A stretch of DNA of 64,000 bases, taken from assembly GCF_900114355.1 (NCBI RefSeq), contig NZ_FOSS01000006.1, forward strand, positions 186,001-250,000, in the 5' to 3' direction. Of this stretch, positions 36,630 to 46,090 are shown in pieces. The DNA is from Lysobacter sp. cf310. GTDB lineage: Bacteria; Pseudomonadota; Gammaproteobacteria; Xanthomonadales; Xanthomonadaceae. The first letter of the stretch is position 1, and each line of letters starts with the position of its first letter. A model generated the notes under the pieces. It was not told the origin of the DNA and ran no database searches. It saw nothing but the letters and a program-made list of their open reading frames with translations. The position numbers and the translations under genes were made by a program.

Positions 36630-38918
36630 GTGTCTGGTCATCTGCACGGCGTAGCTCAAGCCACGCGTACCGATCCCTTGCGCATGCTCGAGGAGATCAA
36701 GCGCCTGGCGTTGGAGCAGCTGGGCGGCCTGCCTGGAACCCTGTACGGACCGATCGAGGACGCCATGAAGGTGGACTCGCTCAAGGGCGACGGCAAGAAC
36801 CATCAATACGAAGAACAAGCCGCATTGTGGGTCCTGCGGCAGCATCAGGCTACCCATGTGATGGCGTTCCGCCAGCAGGTGGCCAAGGGCTTCGACGAAT
36901 TCCGCGCCCTGCGCATCCGCAGCGGCGGCGAAGTGCCGATGCGGCTGGTGGACGAGAACCAGCTCGAATTCGACCTGGCCGGCGAACGCCTGACCGAATC
37001 CCTGTGCGGCCGCTACGCGCGCCCCCTGGATATGGTCCAGGGCCGTCTGGCCGCGGTTTCGGAGGTCATGGGCCTGGCGCCCGGCCCGAATCCGATCGGC
37101 CCGCAGCGCCTGGTCGCCGCCTTCGTCGAGACCTTCGTCGACGCGCAGCTGCCCGAGGCGCTGCGCGCGCGTCTGTTCCGCCAGTACGAACACGAACTGG
37201 CGCGCGTGCTCGGCGATCTGTACGGCCGGGTCAACACCTTGCTGTCCAGCGGCGGCTACGGGGTCGGGCTAGGCCCGGGCCTGGGCGCCAAGCCGCCGCG
37301 CGAACCGGTGCGCGAGCGCGGCTACGGCGACAGTTTCGATCCGAACTATGGCGCGGGCTTTGGGGGGCCTGCGCCGGGCGCCGGCGGTTATGGCGCATAT
37401 GGCGGCGTCGCGCCGCCCCACGGCGGCTCGGCCGCCCAACACGACCCCCAACGTCCGTCGATGTCGCCCAGCGATATCGCGGCCATGGCCAGCGAGCTCG
37501 CCGACTTGCGCAGTCAATTGCATGCCTGGCGCGAAGGACTGATGCGGTCCGACGCCGTTCCCAATGCTCACGCTCCGCAGCGCACGATGGCGCCGCGCCG
37601 CGAGCTGCGTATCGATGAAGTGGTCAGCGTGGCTTCGCTGCTGCAACCCGAACCGCCGGACGCGTTCGCGCGCGCCCTGGCCGTGTCCGGGCGCCTGGGC
37701 GAGAGCATCCGCGACCATCTGCACGACGGCGCGCGCCGGCTCGGCCTCAACCCCGACCAGACCTGCTTCAGCGCCGAAGAAGACGATGCGATCGATCTGG
37801 TCGCCTTGTTGTTCGATTCGCTGTTCCGCAATCACGCTTTGCAGGATCGTGCGCGCCGTCTGTACGCGCGCTTGGTGCTGCCCTACGTCAAGGTCGCGCT
37901 GACCGACAACGAAGTCTTCGTCAAACGCGAGCATCCGGCGCGCCGCCTGCTCGACGCGATCACCGAGGCCTGCGAAGGCAACGACGGCGAGACCCCGCAG
38001 GACCGCGAATTGCTCGACCGCGCCACCGAGATCTCGCAGCGCGTGGTCGCCGAGTACAACGAAGACGTGGCCGTGTTCGAGATGGCGCACGCCGAACTCG
38101 ACGCCCTGCTGGCGCAGCAGCGCCGCCGCGTCGAGCTGCAGGAGCAGCGCGCGGCCAAGGCCACCTACGGACGCGAGCGCCTCGGCGCGGCGCGCAACCA
38201 GGCCGATCACGCCCTGCGCGAGCGCCTGGCCGAGCCGCCGCTGACCCAGGCCGTGGCCGACTTCCTGGCCATGCCCTGGCGCCATCACCTGGTCCAGGTG
38301 CTGCTGCGCGAAGGCGGCGAAGCGCGCCGCGACGAAGCCCTGTCGCTGGGCGACGCCCTGATCGAGGCCGACCGCCTGGCTTCCGAACAACGCGGGCGCG
38401 AGCTCGCCGACCGCCTGATCTCGCTGCAGCCGCTGATCGTGCAGTGCCTGGCCAGTTCCGGCCTGGACGACAGCGCCGCCCAGCACGGCATGGCCGGTCT
38501 GGTGCGCGCGCTGGCGACGCCGGATTCGGCGCGCCGCACGCGTCCGGCCTCGCCGCTGCCCGCGGCCGAGGACGAGGCGATCGAGGAAACCCGCCGCTTC
38601 CTGCCACCTGGCAAGGACGTGTCGCAGCACGATCCGGTGCTGGCCGAGCGCATGCGCGGTCTGGATCCGGGCGACTGGCTGCGCCTGACCGACCTGCAGG
38701 GCGAACAGATCGCGGCCAAGGTGGCCTGGGTCAGCCCGCTGACCTCGCGTTACCTGCTGGTCAACCGCCGCGGCCTGCGCGTGTTCGCGGCCTCGCCGGA
38801 AGAGCTCGCGATCCTGGCCGGCGAAGGCCGGCTCAGCATCGGCGCCGAGCGCAACGCCTTCGACGAGGCCATGCGCCAGGTCCGCCGCCATCTCGATCGC
38901 GCGGTCGGCCACCGCTGA
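36630..38918 (+). CDS. DUF1631 family protein
   Basis: Protein of 762 residues with GTG start 36630, preceded by AGGGGA at 8 bases. It matches DUF1631, large cytoplasmic proteins common in gamma- and betaproteobacteria and sometimes mislabelled thymidine phosphorylase. The middle has a Gly/Tyr/Pro-rich linker (about 208-275) between two mostly helical parts. The C-terminus holds a small beta domain, GDWLRLTDLQGEQIAAKVAW then SRYLLVNRRGLRVF, resembling PilZ-like barrels. No catalytic site is evident; a regulatory or c-di-GMP-related role has been guessed for the family, but I see no proof. Confidence 0.82.
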   Translation: MSGHLHGVAQATRTDPLRMLEEIKRLALEQLGGLPGTLYGPIEDAMKVDSLKGDGKNHQYEEQAALWVLRQHQATHVMAFRQQVAKGFDEFRALRIRSGGEVPMRLVDENQLEFDLAGERLTESLCGRYARPLDMVQGRLAAVSEVMGLAPGPNPIGPQRLVAAFVETFVDAQLPEALRARLFRQYEHELARVLGDLYGRVNTLLSSGGYGVGLGPGLGAKPPREPVRERGYGDSFDPNYGAGFGGPAPGAGGYGAYGGVAPPHGGSAAQHDPQRPSMSPSDIAAMASELADLRSQLHAWREGLMRSDAVPNAHAPQRTMAPRRELRIDEVVSVASLLQPEPPDAFARALAVSGRLGESIRDHLHDGARRLGLNPDQTCFSAEEDDAIDLVALLFDSLFRNHALQDRARRLYARLVLPYVKVALTDNEVFVKREHPARRLLDAITEACEGNDGETPQDRELLDRATEISQRVVAEYNEDVAVFEMAHAELDALLAQQRRRVELQEQRAAKATYGRERLGAARNQADHALRERLAEPPLTQAVADFLAMPWRHHLVQVLLREGGEARRDEALSLGDALIEADRLASEQRGRELADRLISLQPLIVQCLASSGLDDSAAQHGMAGLVRALATPDSARRTRPASPLPAAEDEAIEETRRFLPPGKDVSQHDPVLAERMRGLDPGDWLRLTDLQGEQIAAKVAWVSPLTSRYLLVNRRGLRVFAASPEELAILAGEGRLSIGAERNAFDEAMRQVRRHLDRAVGHR

Positions 38919-39131
38919 AAGCCAGGAAAGAGTGGGAGGAGTGAGGAGCGAGCGAGAGCGGCTCCTGCTCCATGATCGCCGGCGCGCCACAGTGCGACCG
39001 GTTGATTAGCGGCTTATCCCATCCGTAGCGGCGCCAACGGCGCCCAGCTCGCCCCTCGCGCCTCCGCGTTCGCTCCTCGCCTTATTCGGCTAGGATGCGG
39101 CGAGACACCATCACCGGGTACGGAGCGAAGC

Positions 39132-40231
<1,100 letters not shown>

Positions 40232-40235
<4 letters not shown>

Positions 40236-40753
40236 GTTCGCCGGCGCCGGATCAGTCCGAGATCGAGATTCGGTTCCGCTACAGCTATTGGGATCGGCTC
40301 CGCTCGGCCCTGGTGATGTCGTGGCAGACCCCGGTAGGCATCCTGGGGATACTGGCGGCGCCGTTGATCGTATCGGTGCTGCTGCTGGTGCAACTGTATC
40401 GGGGCTTTTCGATCGATGCGGAAGGCCCGGCACTGGCGGCGCTGGTGCTGGCGTTGGCATTCCCGTTGTTGCTGCAGGCTGTCCTGACCGCCACGGTGCA
40501 CTTCTCCCGGGCCCACAAAGGACGGATCTACCGATACCGCTTCGGCGACTTCGGCTTGCGCGCCTTCAGCGAGACCGAGGAATGGACGCAGTCTTGGAAA
40601 GCGATCGTGCAGGTGAAGCAACAAGGCGGTTTCCTGTTGCTGTTTTTCTCGCGAAATTGCGCACACTGCTTACCCTCCCGCCAGCTGCAGGAGGCCTTGG
40701 AGCCGATTGTGTCCCTGGCCCGCGCGCATGGTGTTCGCGTCAGCGAAAGCTGA
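40232..40753 (+). CDS. YcxB-like membrane protein
   Basis: Protein of 173 residues starting at the ATG that overlaps the pntAA stop. Two transmembrane segments (about 34-53 and 62-84) are followed by a cytosolic region, HKGRIYRYRFGDFGLRAFSE through SWKAIVQVKQQGGFLLLFFS and CLPSRQL, the pattern of the YcxB-like C-terminal domain (PF14317), where the last strand carries PSRQL-type sequence. The function is unknown. It is translationally coupled to pntAA, placing a foreign gene inside the transhydrogenase transcript. Confidence 0.78.
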
Positions 40754-40846
40754 TCGAGGCTCGGCCCATTGCTGTTCAGCGCTCGGTTGCACGCGCTTAA
40801 CCTGAGTGCGCGCAAGCTGCACGACGTCCCCGAGCGGAGCCCTGGC

Positions 40847-41113
40847 ATGGACGACGATCTCGACGCAATGACGATCGAATCGCTGCGCGAGGAAGTACGA
40901 CGCCTGCGCGCCGGCATTCGCGCGCATCGCGACAGCAGCCTGCACGCGCTGTGCTGGCATCACCCGCAGTTGTGGGATCTCTTGCCCGAGCCCACGCCGG
41001 CGGAGATCGCGGTACCGGAGTGGCCGGCCTTCATGCGCGGTTGCGTGCGTTATCGGCAATCGCTGGACCGGCAACGGCCGGATGCGCCTAGGGTCGATGT
41101 CGAGGCGGAATGA
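40847..41113 (+). CDS. Small hypothetical protein with Cys/His/Trp-rich centre
   Basis: Protein of 88 residues from ATG 40847 (MDDDLDAMTIESLREEVRRL). A Leu/Arg heptad region at 10-25 looks like a short coiled coil, then HRDSSLHALCWHHPQLWDLLPE, a compact motif that I believe recurs in small xanthomonad proteins. No function is known. An upstream ATG would add 26 residues without improving the ribosome site (GCGGAGC precedes the chosen start). Confidence 0.65.
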   Translation: MDDDLDAMTIESLREEVRRLRAGIRAHRDSSLHALCWHHPQLWDLLPEPTPAEIAVPEWPAFMRGCVRYRQSLDRQRPDAPRVDVEAE

Positions 41114-41175
41114 GCCGTCGCCGCGAGCTATTCCTGCATGGCGCAAGAGCGACGCCCCGCTGGTCTTCCCGCTGA

Positions 41176-41316
41176 TCTCCCCCTTCGCAAAAAGGCGGCG
41201 GCGCTCTGCTTGTCCTCCCCCTTTGAAAAAGGGGGATTGAGGGGGATTTGCTTTTGGGCTTTAGAGGCTCAGGAGCAACAGCAAATCCCCCTAACCCCCC
41301 CTTTGCAAAGGGGGGA
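41176..41316. repeat. Long imperfect inverted repeat pair between pntAA and pntAB
   Basis: Arm 1 (41214-41252) contains TCCCCCTTTGAAAAAGGGGG and runs into AGGGGGATTTGC. Arm 2 (41281-41316) is its near-complete inverse, GCAAATCCCCCTAA and then CCTTTGCAAAGGGGGG. About 28 bases separate the arms, and each arm is itself a small hairpin. A third partial copy (CCCCCTTCGCAAAAAGGCGG) starts at 41179. The element sits just past the DUF3106 stop and could end transcripts from both strands. Confidence 0.8.
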
Positions 41317-41322
41317 CACACG

Positions 41323-41829
41323 TCAACGCTCTGCGCGCGGCGCGTCCTTCGGGCCGCGGCGATCGCGGTCGTCGTCGCGGTCGCGCGGTTTCGGCGGATT
41401 GGCCTGCATCCACTCGCGGCGCTGTTCCGGGGTCATCGCGCGCCAGCGTTCGCGCAGCGCTTCGCGCTCGGCTTCGCTGAGATGGCGCATCTGGCCGAAT
41501 AGGGCGCGCGCCTGTTCGCGCTGTTCCGGGCTCATGCCTTCCCAGCGGCGCATGCCGTGGCGCGCGCGCTTGCGCTGGTCAGGGGTCATCTGCTGCCAGC
41601 GGCGCGCGTGCTCGAGCATGCGCTGGCGCTCGCCGGGTTCGGCGTTCCAGCGCTCGCGCACCGGCGCGATCAGCTGTTCGCGCTGCTGCGGGCTGAGCTG
41701 TTCCCAGGCCGGCGGCGTGGCGGCCTGGGGGGCGGCCGGCTTGGGGCCGCCGGCTTGGACCGGGGCCGCGGCCAGCAGGGCCAGCGCGAACAGCGCGGCC
41801 AGTGCGGGGCGGAACGAAAGGCGGGACAT
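41323..41829 (-). CDS. Periplasmic DUF3106 protein
   Basis: Protein of 168 residues from ATG 41829, with a signal peptide (FALALLAAAPVQAGG). The mature part is a series of repeats of the type MTPDQRKRARHGMRRWEGMS and MTPEQRREWMQANPPKP. These LTPEQR/MxPEQR helical repeats define DUF3106, related to Spy/CpxP-like periplasmic proteins. It is the last gene of a sigma-factor operon; by analogy with the family, it may sense or buffer envelope stress. Its C-terminus is very charged (RDRDDDRDRR). Confidence 0.8.
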   Translation of the reverse strand: MSRLSFRPALAALFALALLAAAPVQAGGPKPAAPQAATPPAWEQLSPQQREQLIAPVRERWNAEPGERQRMLEHARRWQQMTPDQRKRARHGMRRWEGMSPEQREQARALFGQMRHLSEAEREALRERWRAMTPEQRREWMQANPPKPRDRDDDRDRRGPKDAPRAER

Positions 41830-41834
41830 ACGGC

Positions 41835-42236
41835 TTACTCCGTTGCGGGCAGGTCGTCGTCGGACGCCAGCCACAGATAGAAATCGGGATTCTCGTCCAG
41901 CGAGGCCAGGGCGGTGCTGCTGTCGTAGGCGGGCGCGGGCAGGGCGGCGACCGGCGCGACCGCGGCCGGCGCCACCGCCTGCGGCCCGCGCTGCAACTGC
42001 AGGCCGATCGCGAGCGCGAACACCGCCGCGCAGCCGCTGGCCAGGGCCCAGCCCAGGCCGCGGCGCGGCGCGCGCGCGTCGGCGCTCGCGGCGTGTCGGG
42101 CCAGGCGCAATCGGGCGCGGGTGGGCGCCGAGAGCTCGCCCAGCGCGCGCCGGTGCAGGGCGCGTGCGGCCTCGTCGAAGGCGCGGTCGCCATCGGCCGT
42201 GGGGGCGGCGCCGTAGCGCGGGTCGTTGTGGTTCAT
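41835..42236 (-). CDS. DUF3619-like membrane protein, likely anti-sigma partner
   Basis: Protein of 133 residues from ATG 42236, overlapping the sigma-factor stop by 4 bases. It has a cytoplasmic N-terminal helical region (FDEAARALHRRALGELSAPTR), one transmembrane helix (GWALASGCAAVFALAIGLQL), and a short periplasmic tail ending DENPDFYLWLASDDDLPATE. The WLASDDDLP ending and the gene order sigma / this / DUF3106 are typical of DUF3619. The layout suggests an anti-sigma factor, although I see no zinc motif, so this is by context. Confidence 0.72.
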   Translation of the reverse strand: MNHNDPRYGAAPTADGDRAFDEAARALHRRALGELSAPTRARLRLARHAASADARAPRRGLGWALASGCAAVFALAIGLQLQRGPQAVAPAAVAPVAALPAPAYDSSTALASLDENPDFYLWLASDDDLPATE

Positions 42237-42814
42237 CGCCAGTCCTCCAGTTGCCGCTGCAGTGCTTCGCGCGCGCGCGACAGGTGTGTCTTTACCGCGC
42301 CTTCGCTGCAGCCCATCGCCCGCGCGGTCGTGGCGACATCGAGTTCTTCCAGTATTCGCAGGCTGAAGGCCTCGCGCTGTCGGCGCGGCAGCCTGCCCAG
42401 CGCGTCGGCCAGACGAGCATAGGCTTCGCGCCCGTCGTGAGTGCGCGCCGGGTCGGGGCCGTCGTCGGCCCAGTCGATCGGCGCCTCGTCCTCGCGCGCG
42501 CCCGGCATCAGCCAGCGCAGGCGGAACGCGCGTCGGCGCTGCACGTCGACGATGCGGCTGCGCAGGATGCTCCAGAACAGCGGCGTCCATTCCGCCGCCG
42601 GGCGCTCGCGGTAGCCGAGCATCTTCATCATCGCGTCCTGCACCGCGTCCAGGGCGTCGTCGCGCTGGCGCAGGCCGAGTTCGGCGAAACGGAACGCACG
42701 CGTGCCGATGCCGGCGAGGAATTCCTCCAGCGTCGCGGGGCTGCGCTCGGGCGCGCCCAGGGCGGGCGCGACCAGGGCCAGGTCGTCGGCTTCGGCGGAC
42801 ACGAGTTGCAGCAT
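42233..42814 (-). CDS. ECF-type RNA polymerase sigma factor
   Basis: Protein of 193 residues from ATG 42814; TTG 42823 is an alternative. Sigma region 2 is seen in DDALDAVQDAMMKML, followed by LFWSILRSRIVDVQRRR, and region 4 in LPRRQREAFSLRILEELDVA and MGCSEGAVKTHLSRAREAL (helix-turn-helix). An acidic linker (REDEAPIDWADDGPD) separates them. It lies 12 bases after the Arg-rich protein gene and overlaps the DUF3619-like gene. The target promoter is not visible. Confidence 0.9.
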   Translation of the reverse strand: MLQLVSAEADDLALVAPALGAPERSPATLEEFLAGIGTRAFRFAELGLRQRDDALDAVQDAMMKMLGYRERPAAEWTPLFWSILRSRIVDVQRRRAFRLRWLMPGAREDEAPIDWADDGPDPARTHDGREAYARLADALGRLPRRQREAFSLRILEELDVATTARAMGCSEGAVKTHLSRAREALQRQLEDWR

Positions 42815-42826
42815 ACGGCTCAAGAC

Positions 42827-43168
42827 TTAATGCCGGCGGTCCCAGCGGCGGTCGTAACGCTCGCCGCGACGCTCCCAGTGCGCCTGGGCGAGGTCGCCGC
42901 GACGGTCCAGGCGCGCTTCGACGCGCTCGCCATGGCGGTCGACGCGGGCGGCGGCGCGCGCGTGGCCATGCGCCGCCAGGGCGTCCGCGCGGCGGTCGCT
43001 GCGGGCCTCGATGCGGTCGCCGCGCCGGTCCAGGCGCTGGTCGATGCGCTCGCCATGGCGCTCCATGCGGTGTTCGACCCGGTCGCCGCGGTCGCCGGCG
43101 ACGGCGTTGCCGGCCAGTCCCAGGGCGGCCAGACAGGCCAGGACGGCCAGATACGGTGCGGATTTCAT
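42827..43168 (-). CDS. Secreted Arg/Asp/His-rich hendecad-repeat protein
   Basis: Protein of 113 residues from ATG 43168. It has a signal peptide (PYLAVLACLAALGLAGNAVAG), then about 90 residues made almost wholly of Arg, Asp, Glu, His and Ala in an 11-residue pattern: RHGERIDQRLD, RRGDRIEARSD, RHGERVEARLD and RRGERYDRRWD. An 11-residue period suggests a right-handed coiled coil or helical rod on the outside of the membrane. I know no function. It is the first gene of the sigma-factor operon and so a likely output or input of it. Confidence 0.75.
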   Translation of the reverse strand: MKSAPYLAVLACLAALGLAGNAVAGDRGDRVEHRMERHGERIDQRLDRRGDRIEARSDRRADALAAHGHARAAARVDRHGERVEARLDRRGDLAQAHWERRGERYDRRWDRRH

Positions 43169-43302
43169 GCGGCTCTCCTCGTCGTGGATGCGTTTGAACC
43201 CTTGCGAGGAGGCAAACGCCCGATCGCCGTCACGGTTGACAGCGCTGGCGCCCGGTTCATGGAACGTTATGATGCGGGAGACATCGCAAGGGGAAGGCAA
43301 AG

Positions 43303-43614
43303 ATGGGCGACGGGTTCGTGGCGCTGTACATCTTCATGCTGGCGGCGATCGCCGGCCACGTGATCATCTCGCGGGTGCCGGTGATCCTGCACACACCGCT
43401 GATGTCCGGCTCCAACTTCATCCACGGCATCGTCCTGATCGGCGCGATGGTGGTCCTGGGCCACGCCGACACCACCCTGGAGAAGGCGATCGGCTTCATC
43501 GCCGTGCTACTGGGCGCGGGCAACGCGGCCGGCGGCTACGTGGTTACCGAGCGCATGCTGGAGATGTTCAAGGCCAGCAAGAAGCCCGGCGCCAAGTCCG
43601 GGGGCCAGGCATGA
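43303..43614 (+). CDS. pntAB: NAD(P) transhydrogenase alpha subunit part 2 (membrane)
   Basis: Protein of 103 residues with three hydrophobic segments (FVALYIFMLAAIAGHVIIS, GIVLIGAMVVLGHA, AIGFIAVLLGAGNAAGGYVV), the dII membrane part of split transhydrogenase. RVPVILHTPLMSGSNFIHG is the conserved loop between helices 1 and 2. It joins PntB to form the proton channel. The TGA overlaps the pntB ATG. It is separated by about 3 kb from pntAA. Confidence 0.93.
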   Translation: MGDGFVALYIFMLAAIAGHVIISRVPVILHTPLMSGSNFIHGIVLIGAMVVLGHADTTLEKAIGFIAVLLGAGNAAGGYVVTERMLEMFKASKKPGAKSGGQA

Positions 43615-45044
43615 GCGCGCAGGTGCTGCTGGCATCGGCCAGCTACTTCGTCGCCGCCACCCTGTTCCTGCTGGGCCTGCAGCGCATGGCCTCGCCGGTG
43701 ACCGCGCGCAGCGGCATCCGCTGGGCCGGCATGGGCATGCTGATCGCGACCGCGGCCACCTTCCTGCTGCCCGAGCTGCACAACCTGGTGCTGATCGTGC
43801 TGGCGCTGGCGATCGGCACCGGCCTGGCCTGGGTCTCGGGCAAGAAGGTGGCGATCACCGACATGCCGCAGATGGTCGCGCTGTACAACGGCATGGGCGG
43901 CGGTTCGGCGGCGGCGATCGGCGCGGTCGAGCTGCTGCGCTTCGCCAGCCTGCAGACCAGCGATCCGTTGCTGGCGCAGTTGCAGTCCGGCCACGTCGAC
44001 ATGCAGCAGCCCACCGTCACCGTGGTGCTGGCGGTGATCGGCGCGGCGATCGGCGCGGTCTCGCTGTCGGGTTCGATCATCGCCTGGGCCAAGCTCGACG
44101 GCCGCCTCGACCGGCGCGTGGTGTTCCCGGGCCAGCAGATCTTCAACGCCGCGGTGGCGCTGGCGCTGGTGGCGCTGGGCGCGATCGTGGTGCTGACCTT
44201 GAACGTGCCGGCGATCATCGCCTTCTTCGTGGTCGCGCTGGCCCTGGGCGTGCTGATGACGCTGCCGATCGGCGGCGCCGACATGCCGGTGGTGATCTCG
44301 CTGTACAACGCCCTGACCGGTCTGGCGGTGGCCTTCGAAGGCTACGTGCTCGGCAACGAGGCCCTGATCATCGCCGGCACCATGGTCGGTGCGGCCGGCA
44401 TGCTGCTCACCCGTTTGATGGCCAAGGCGATGAACCGGCCGATCACCGGCGTGCTGTTCTCCAACTTCGGCGGCGGCGGTCAGGCCCAGGAAATCAGCGG
44501 CAGCCAGAAGCCGATCGAGGCCGGCGACGTGGCCGCGATGATGGCCTTCGCCGAGCGCGTGGTGATCGTGCCCGGCTACGGCCTGGCGGTGGCGCAGGCC
44601 CAGCACAAGATCTGGGAGCTGACCCAGAAGCTGACCGAGCGCGGGGTCAAGGTGAAGTTCGCGATCCATCCGGTCGCCGGACGCATGCCGGGCCACATGA
44701 ACGTGCTGCTGGCCGAGGCCGGCGTGCCCTACGACATGATCGTCGACATGGACGATATCAACCCGGAATTCCCCAACACCGACGTGTCGCTGGTGATCGG
44801 CGCCAACGACGTGGTCAATCCGGTGGCCAAGACCGATCCGGCCTCGCCGATCTACGGCATGCCGATCCTGGACGTGGTCAATTCCAAGAACACCGTGGTC
44901 ATCAAGCGCGGCAAGGGCACCGGCTTCGCCGGCATCGAGAATGCCCTGTTCTACGCCGACAACACGCGCATGCTGTTCGGCGACGGCGCCGAGATGGCCA
45001 GCGCGCTGGTGTCGGAGTTGAAGGCGCTGGACGGCGGGCACTAG
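43611..45044 (+). CDS. pntB: NAD(P) transhydrogenase beta subunit
   Basis: Protein of 477 residues from ATG 43611, which overlaps the pntAB stop. Nine or so hydrophobic segments occupy residues 1-280 (MVALYNGMGGGSAAAIGAVEL and the LPIGGADMPVVISLYNALTG loop are hallmark pieces). The NADP-binding dIII domain follows: VIVPGYGLAVAQAQHKIWEL near 320, HPVAGRMPGHMNVLLAEA, and LVIGANDVVNPVAKTDP. It links hydride transfer between NADH and NADP+ to proton entry, supplying NADPH. Confidence 0.96.
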   Translation: MSAQVLLASASYFVAATLFLLGLQRMASPVTARSGIRWAGMGMLIATAATFLLPELHNLVLIVLALAIGTGLAWVSGKKVAITDMPQMVALYNGMGGGSAAAIGAVELLRFASLQTSDPLLAQLQSGHVDMQQPTVTVVLAVIGAAIGAVSLSGSIIAWAKLDGRLDRRVVFPGQQIFNAAVALALVALGAIVVLTLNVPAIIAFFVVALALGVLMTLPIGGADMPVVISLYNALTGLAVAFEGYVLGNEALIIAGTMVGAAGMLLTRLMAKAMNRPITGVLFSNFGGGGQAQEISGSQKPIEAGDVAAMMAFAERVVIVPGYGLAVAQAQHKIWELTQKLTERGVKVKFAIHPVAGRMPGHMNVLLAEAGVPYDMIVDMDDINPEFPNTDVSLVIGANDVVNPVAKTDPASPIYGMPILDVVNSKNTVVIKRGKGTGFAGIENALFYADNTRMLFGDGAEMASALVSELKALDGGH

Positions 45045-45083
45045 CCGCCGTTTCCGTCGCACGGTAGGGATGGGGCGCGCGCC

Positions 45084-45440
45084 ATGTGGCCGTTCAAGAA
45101 GAAGTCGCCGCCGCCCGCGGATGGCGACGCCAAGTTGGCGGCGTTCGCGCCGCTGGTGCTGGCCTCGGACCAGGTGATGGGGCCGCAGCGGCTGCCGGTG
45201 TGCTACGCCTATCGCTCCAAACCCAACAATCCGCACGACTCGGGTTGGATATTCCAAAGCGGTAGCGAAACGCAAGCGTGGCTGGATGCGAATCCGCCGA
45301 AGATCTGCCCGATGGAAAGTTTCATCCGCATGGACGACAGCTTGCTGGACATCGTCCGTGCCGAAGTGGGCAGCGCCTGGGAGCGCGATTCGGCGCAATC
45401 GCCGTGGCGGCGCATCGAAGGGTTCCGGCGCCGGGACTGA
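45084..45440 (+). CDS. DUF2185 (Imm33-like) protein
   Basis: Protein of 118 residues starting MWPFKKKSPPP. The body VCYAYRSKPNNPHDSGWIFQ through SETQAWLDANPPKI and IVRAEVGSAWERD matches the DUF2185 pattern (immunity protein Imm33-like): Y..R..P....DSGW.F..G, then a closing GSAFERD-type motif. Some relatives are immunity proteins of polymorphic toxins, many others are plain orphans. No toxin gene lies nearby, so no immunity role should be assumed. Confidence 0.8.
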   Translation: MWPFKKKSPPPADGDAKLAAFAPLVLASDQVMGPQRLPVCYAYRSKPNNPHDSGWIFQSGSETQAWLDANPPKICPMESFIRMDDSLLDIVRAEVGSAWERDSAQSPWRRIEGFRRRD

Positions 45441-45455
45441 TGCGCGGCGCGCGGA

Positions 45456-45929
45456 TCAGGACCGGCCGCGCACGCGCAGCGTCAGCCCCTTGAGGAAATT
45501 GCGCAGCAGCTGATCGCCGCAGGCGCGGTAGTTCTTGTGGTCCGGCTGGCGGAACAGCGCGCTCAGTTCCGGCTTGGAGACCGGGAAGCCGGCGTCGGCG
45601 AAGGCCTGGTGCATGTCGACGTCCTTGAGTTCGAAGGCCACGCGCAGCTTCTTCAGCACCAGGTTGTTGCTGACGCGTTTTTCGAACGGGCGCGGCGGCA
45701 GGCTCTCGTCGCGCCCGCGGTAGTGATAGACCAGCCCGTCCAGGAAGCGCGCGAGCACCGCGTCGCTGCATTCGGCGTAGCCCTCGTCCTCGTCCTTCTT
45801 GAGGAAGGCCTGGACTTCGGTCTTGTCGAGGGCGAAATCCGGGTCCGCCTGCTTGACCAGTTCCACGACCTTGTTGTCGCTGAGGTCGAGCATGTAGCGG
45901 ATGCTGCGCAATACGTCGTTGGTGATCAT
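45456..45929 (-). CDS. YehS-like DUF1456 protein
   Basis: Protein of 157 residues with two repeated DUF1456 units. Unit 1 is MITNDVLRSIRYMLDLSDNK with a following YAECSDAVLARFLDGLVYHYRG; unit 2 is VSNNLVLKKLRVAFELKDVD with ACGDQLLRNFLKGLTLRVRG. The family member in E. coli is YehS. Function is unknown; the two-unit layout and length are canonical, which fixes the start. Confidence 0.9.
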   Translation of the reverse strand: MITNDVLRSIRYMLDLSDNKVVELVKQADPDFALDKTEVQAFLKKDEDEGYAECSDAVLARFLDGLVYHYRGRDESLPPRPFEKRVSNNLVLKKLRVAFELKDVDMHQAFADAGFPVSKPELSALFRQPDHKNYRACGDQLLRNFLKGLTLRVRGRS

Positions 45930-46090
45930 CGCCTGTCCTGCCGGGGCGGACCGGGCCGGCCGGTTCCGCGAAGCGGCGATTTTCGCACGCGCGCGCGTAC
46001 GGGCGCGTCGTTATCGGTCGGCAAGGCGTCGCAGAGCCTCAGGAAGCGGCAGCCGTCCCTGGCCGCCGTGGGGAATGCGAGGGGCAGGTC

